64,000 nucleotides of DNA from Fibrobacterota bacterium (GTDB taxonomy: Bacteria > Fibrobacterota > Chitinivibrionia > Chitinivibrionales > Chitinispirillaceae): NCBI GenBank assembly GCA_023412475.1, contig JAEYNR010000079.1, positions 1 to 64,000 of the forward strand, in the 5' to 3' direction. Positions 63,480-64,000 of the stretch are shown in pieces. Numbering within the stretch: the stretch's first letter is position 1; the number at the start of each line of letters is the position of its first letter. The translations under genes were made by a program, and so were the position numbers. The notes beneath the pieces are model-generated. The model was not told where the DNA came from and ran no database searches. It saw nothing but the letters and a program-made list of their open reading frames with translations.

Positions 63480-64000
63480 TGAACGCTGAGAACTATAAAG
63501 ACACCTGGTTTGAAGATACTCTGCGAGCGAACTGTAGCTGCGCTGCAATCAATTTTGATGCAGTTGAGGCTTGCATTCTAGATCGTATCAACAGAGCTGA
63601 AGAGATGGGTGTGTTTTCACTAATGAAACTGGAAAATATCGTATCAGCGGAAATGTTACAGAGAGTGGAAAAAGAGCTTTTTGCCCAAATCGGTCAGTAT
63701 AAAGAATATGAAGAACCTATAAATGAGTGTATCAGGATCGAAAATGATCTCACTCATGCACAATGGGAGCGACTCGAAGCCAAATTATCCTCTAAAATCA
63801 AGAATTATGCTGAAGTCCCGCTCTGGGAGCAGTTTATTATGAATTCACAGTCTGAGCCTTTATCTGGTGATTGGGATCGGATAGAAGACAATATTTTTGA
63901 AACAATCTCTCAATCGGAAAAGCAAGAATCCTGGATTCTTTGTACTAAAAATGAAGAGGTATGTGCTCCGGCAGAAATCGAGAACGAGGAGCAGCTTTTA
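63479..64000 (+). CDS. Repeat-containing protein downstream of ECF sigma, cut by window end
   Basis: The ATG at 63479 overlaps the sigma stop (ATGATGA region) and the frame stays open for at least 174 codons to the last base. The product is acidic and helical. A segment of the type (W/F/L)xx(V/I/L)Exx(I/L)xxxI recurs: FDAVEACILDRI, LQRVEKELFAQI, WERLEAKLSSKI and WDRIEDNIFETI, each separated by roughly 30-50 residues. No membrane helix or zinc motif HxxxCxxC is seen so far. Position suggests an anti-sigma or sigma-partner protein, but no family was recognised and the C-terminal part is missing. Confidence 0.7.
   Translation, partial: MNAENYKDTWFEDTLRANCSCAAINFDAVEACILDRINRAEEMGVFSLMKLENIVSAEMLQRVEKELFAQIGQYKEYEEPINECIRIENDLTHAQWERLEAKLSSKIKNYAEVPLWEQFIMNSQSEPLSGDWDRIEDNIFETISQSEKQESWILCTKNEEVCAPAEIENEEQLL

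Overview
The window looks like a piece of a Gram-negative, cellulose-degrading bacterium, most likely a deep member of the Fibrobacterota (Fibrobacter/Chitinispirillia-like). The grounds are lpxB and a heptose-7-phosphate kinase for LPS, several very long secreted GH9 enzymes whose C-termini resemble FlgD-type or type 9 sorting domains, outer-membrane beta-barrels ending in phenylalanine, and a GH94 cellobiose phosphorylase. The assignment comes from gene content only. No rRNA or tRNA gene was seen. The DNA is moderately AT-rich and most genes have AGGAG-type ribosome binding sites.

Layout. 1-3.5 kb: the 3' end of a frameshifted beta-propeller-like gene, a coiled-coil protein and a DEAD-box helicase with a DbpA-type RNA-binding tail. 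4.2-6.8 kb: a first GH9 enzyme. 7-15.6 kb: PHP-domain phosphoesterase, mannose-1-phosphate guanylyltransferase, LpxB, a PEGA/TSP3 envelope protein, PanB and an orphan oligopeptide-type binding lipoprotein. 15.8-20 kb: a second, 1222-residue GH9 and a small membrane protein. 20.2-20.7 kb: an unusual non-coding array with a 21-bp period. 21.1-26.6 kb (minus strand): a complete binding protein-permease-permease-ATPase-ATPase importer of the Opp/Dpp type.

27.3-35 kb: a three-gene operon of two outer-membrane beta-barrels and a GH51-like glycosidase with three carbohydrate-binding-like modules, closed by a good terminator. 35.3-43.1 kb: two tandem GH94 genes, the first lacking the catalytic signature, followed by a LacI-type sugar sensor fused to a PP2C phosphatase. 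43.3-45.4 kb: an Rpn/PD-(D/E)XK gene and a 43-bp minisatellite between direct repeats. 45.8-51.5 kb: a 1910-residue multidomain GH9. 51.6-53.1 kb: a frameshifted second Rpn gene between diverged 300-bp direct repeats.

53.5-64 kb: mainly household genes, comprising an M50 protease, rfaE1-type kinase, diguanylate cyclase, glycosyltransferase, purN, rnhB, DUF1015, a flippase-like membrane protein and a MoxR ATPase, then an ECF sigma factor with a repeat-containing downstream gene cut by the window end.

How the parts may work together (inference): GH9 and GH51-like enzymes cut cellulose outside the cell or at its surface, the barrels may pass or hold the oligosaccharides, the ABC importer may take up cellodextrins, and the GH94 phosphorylase turns cellobiose plus phosphate into glucose-1-phosphate and glucose. 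The sensor-phosphatase beside it could link sugar level to regulation.
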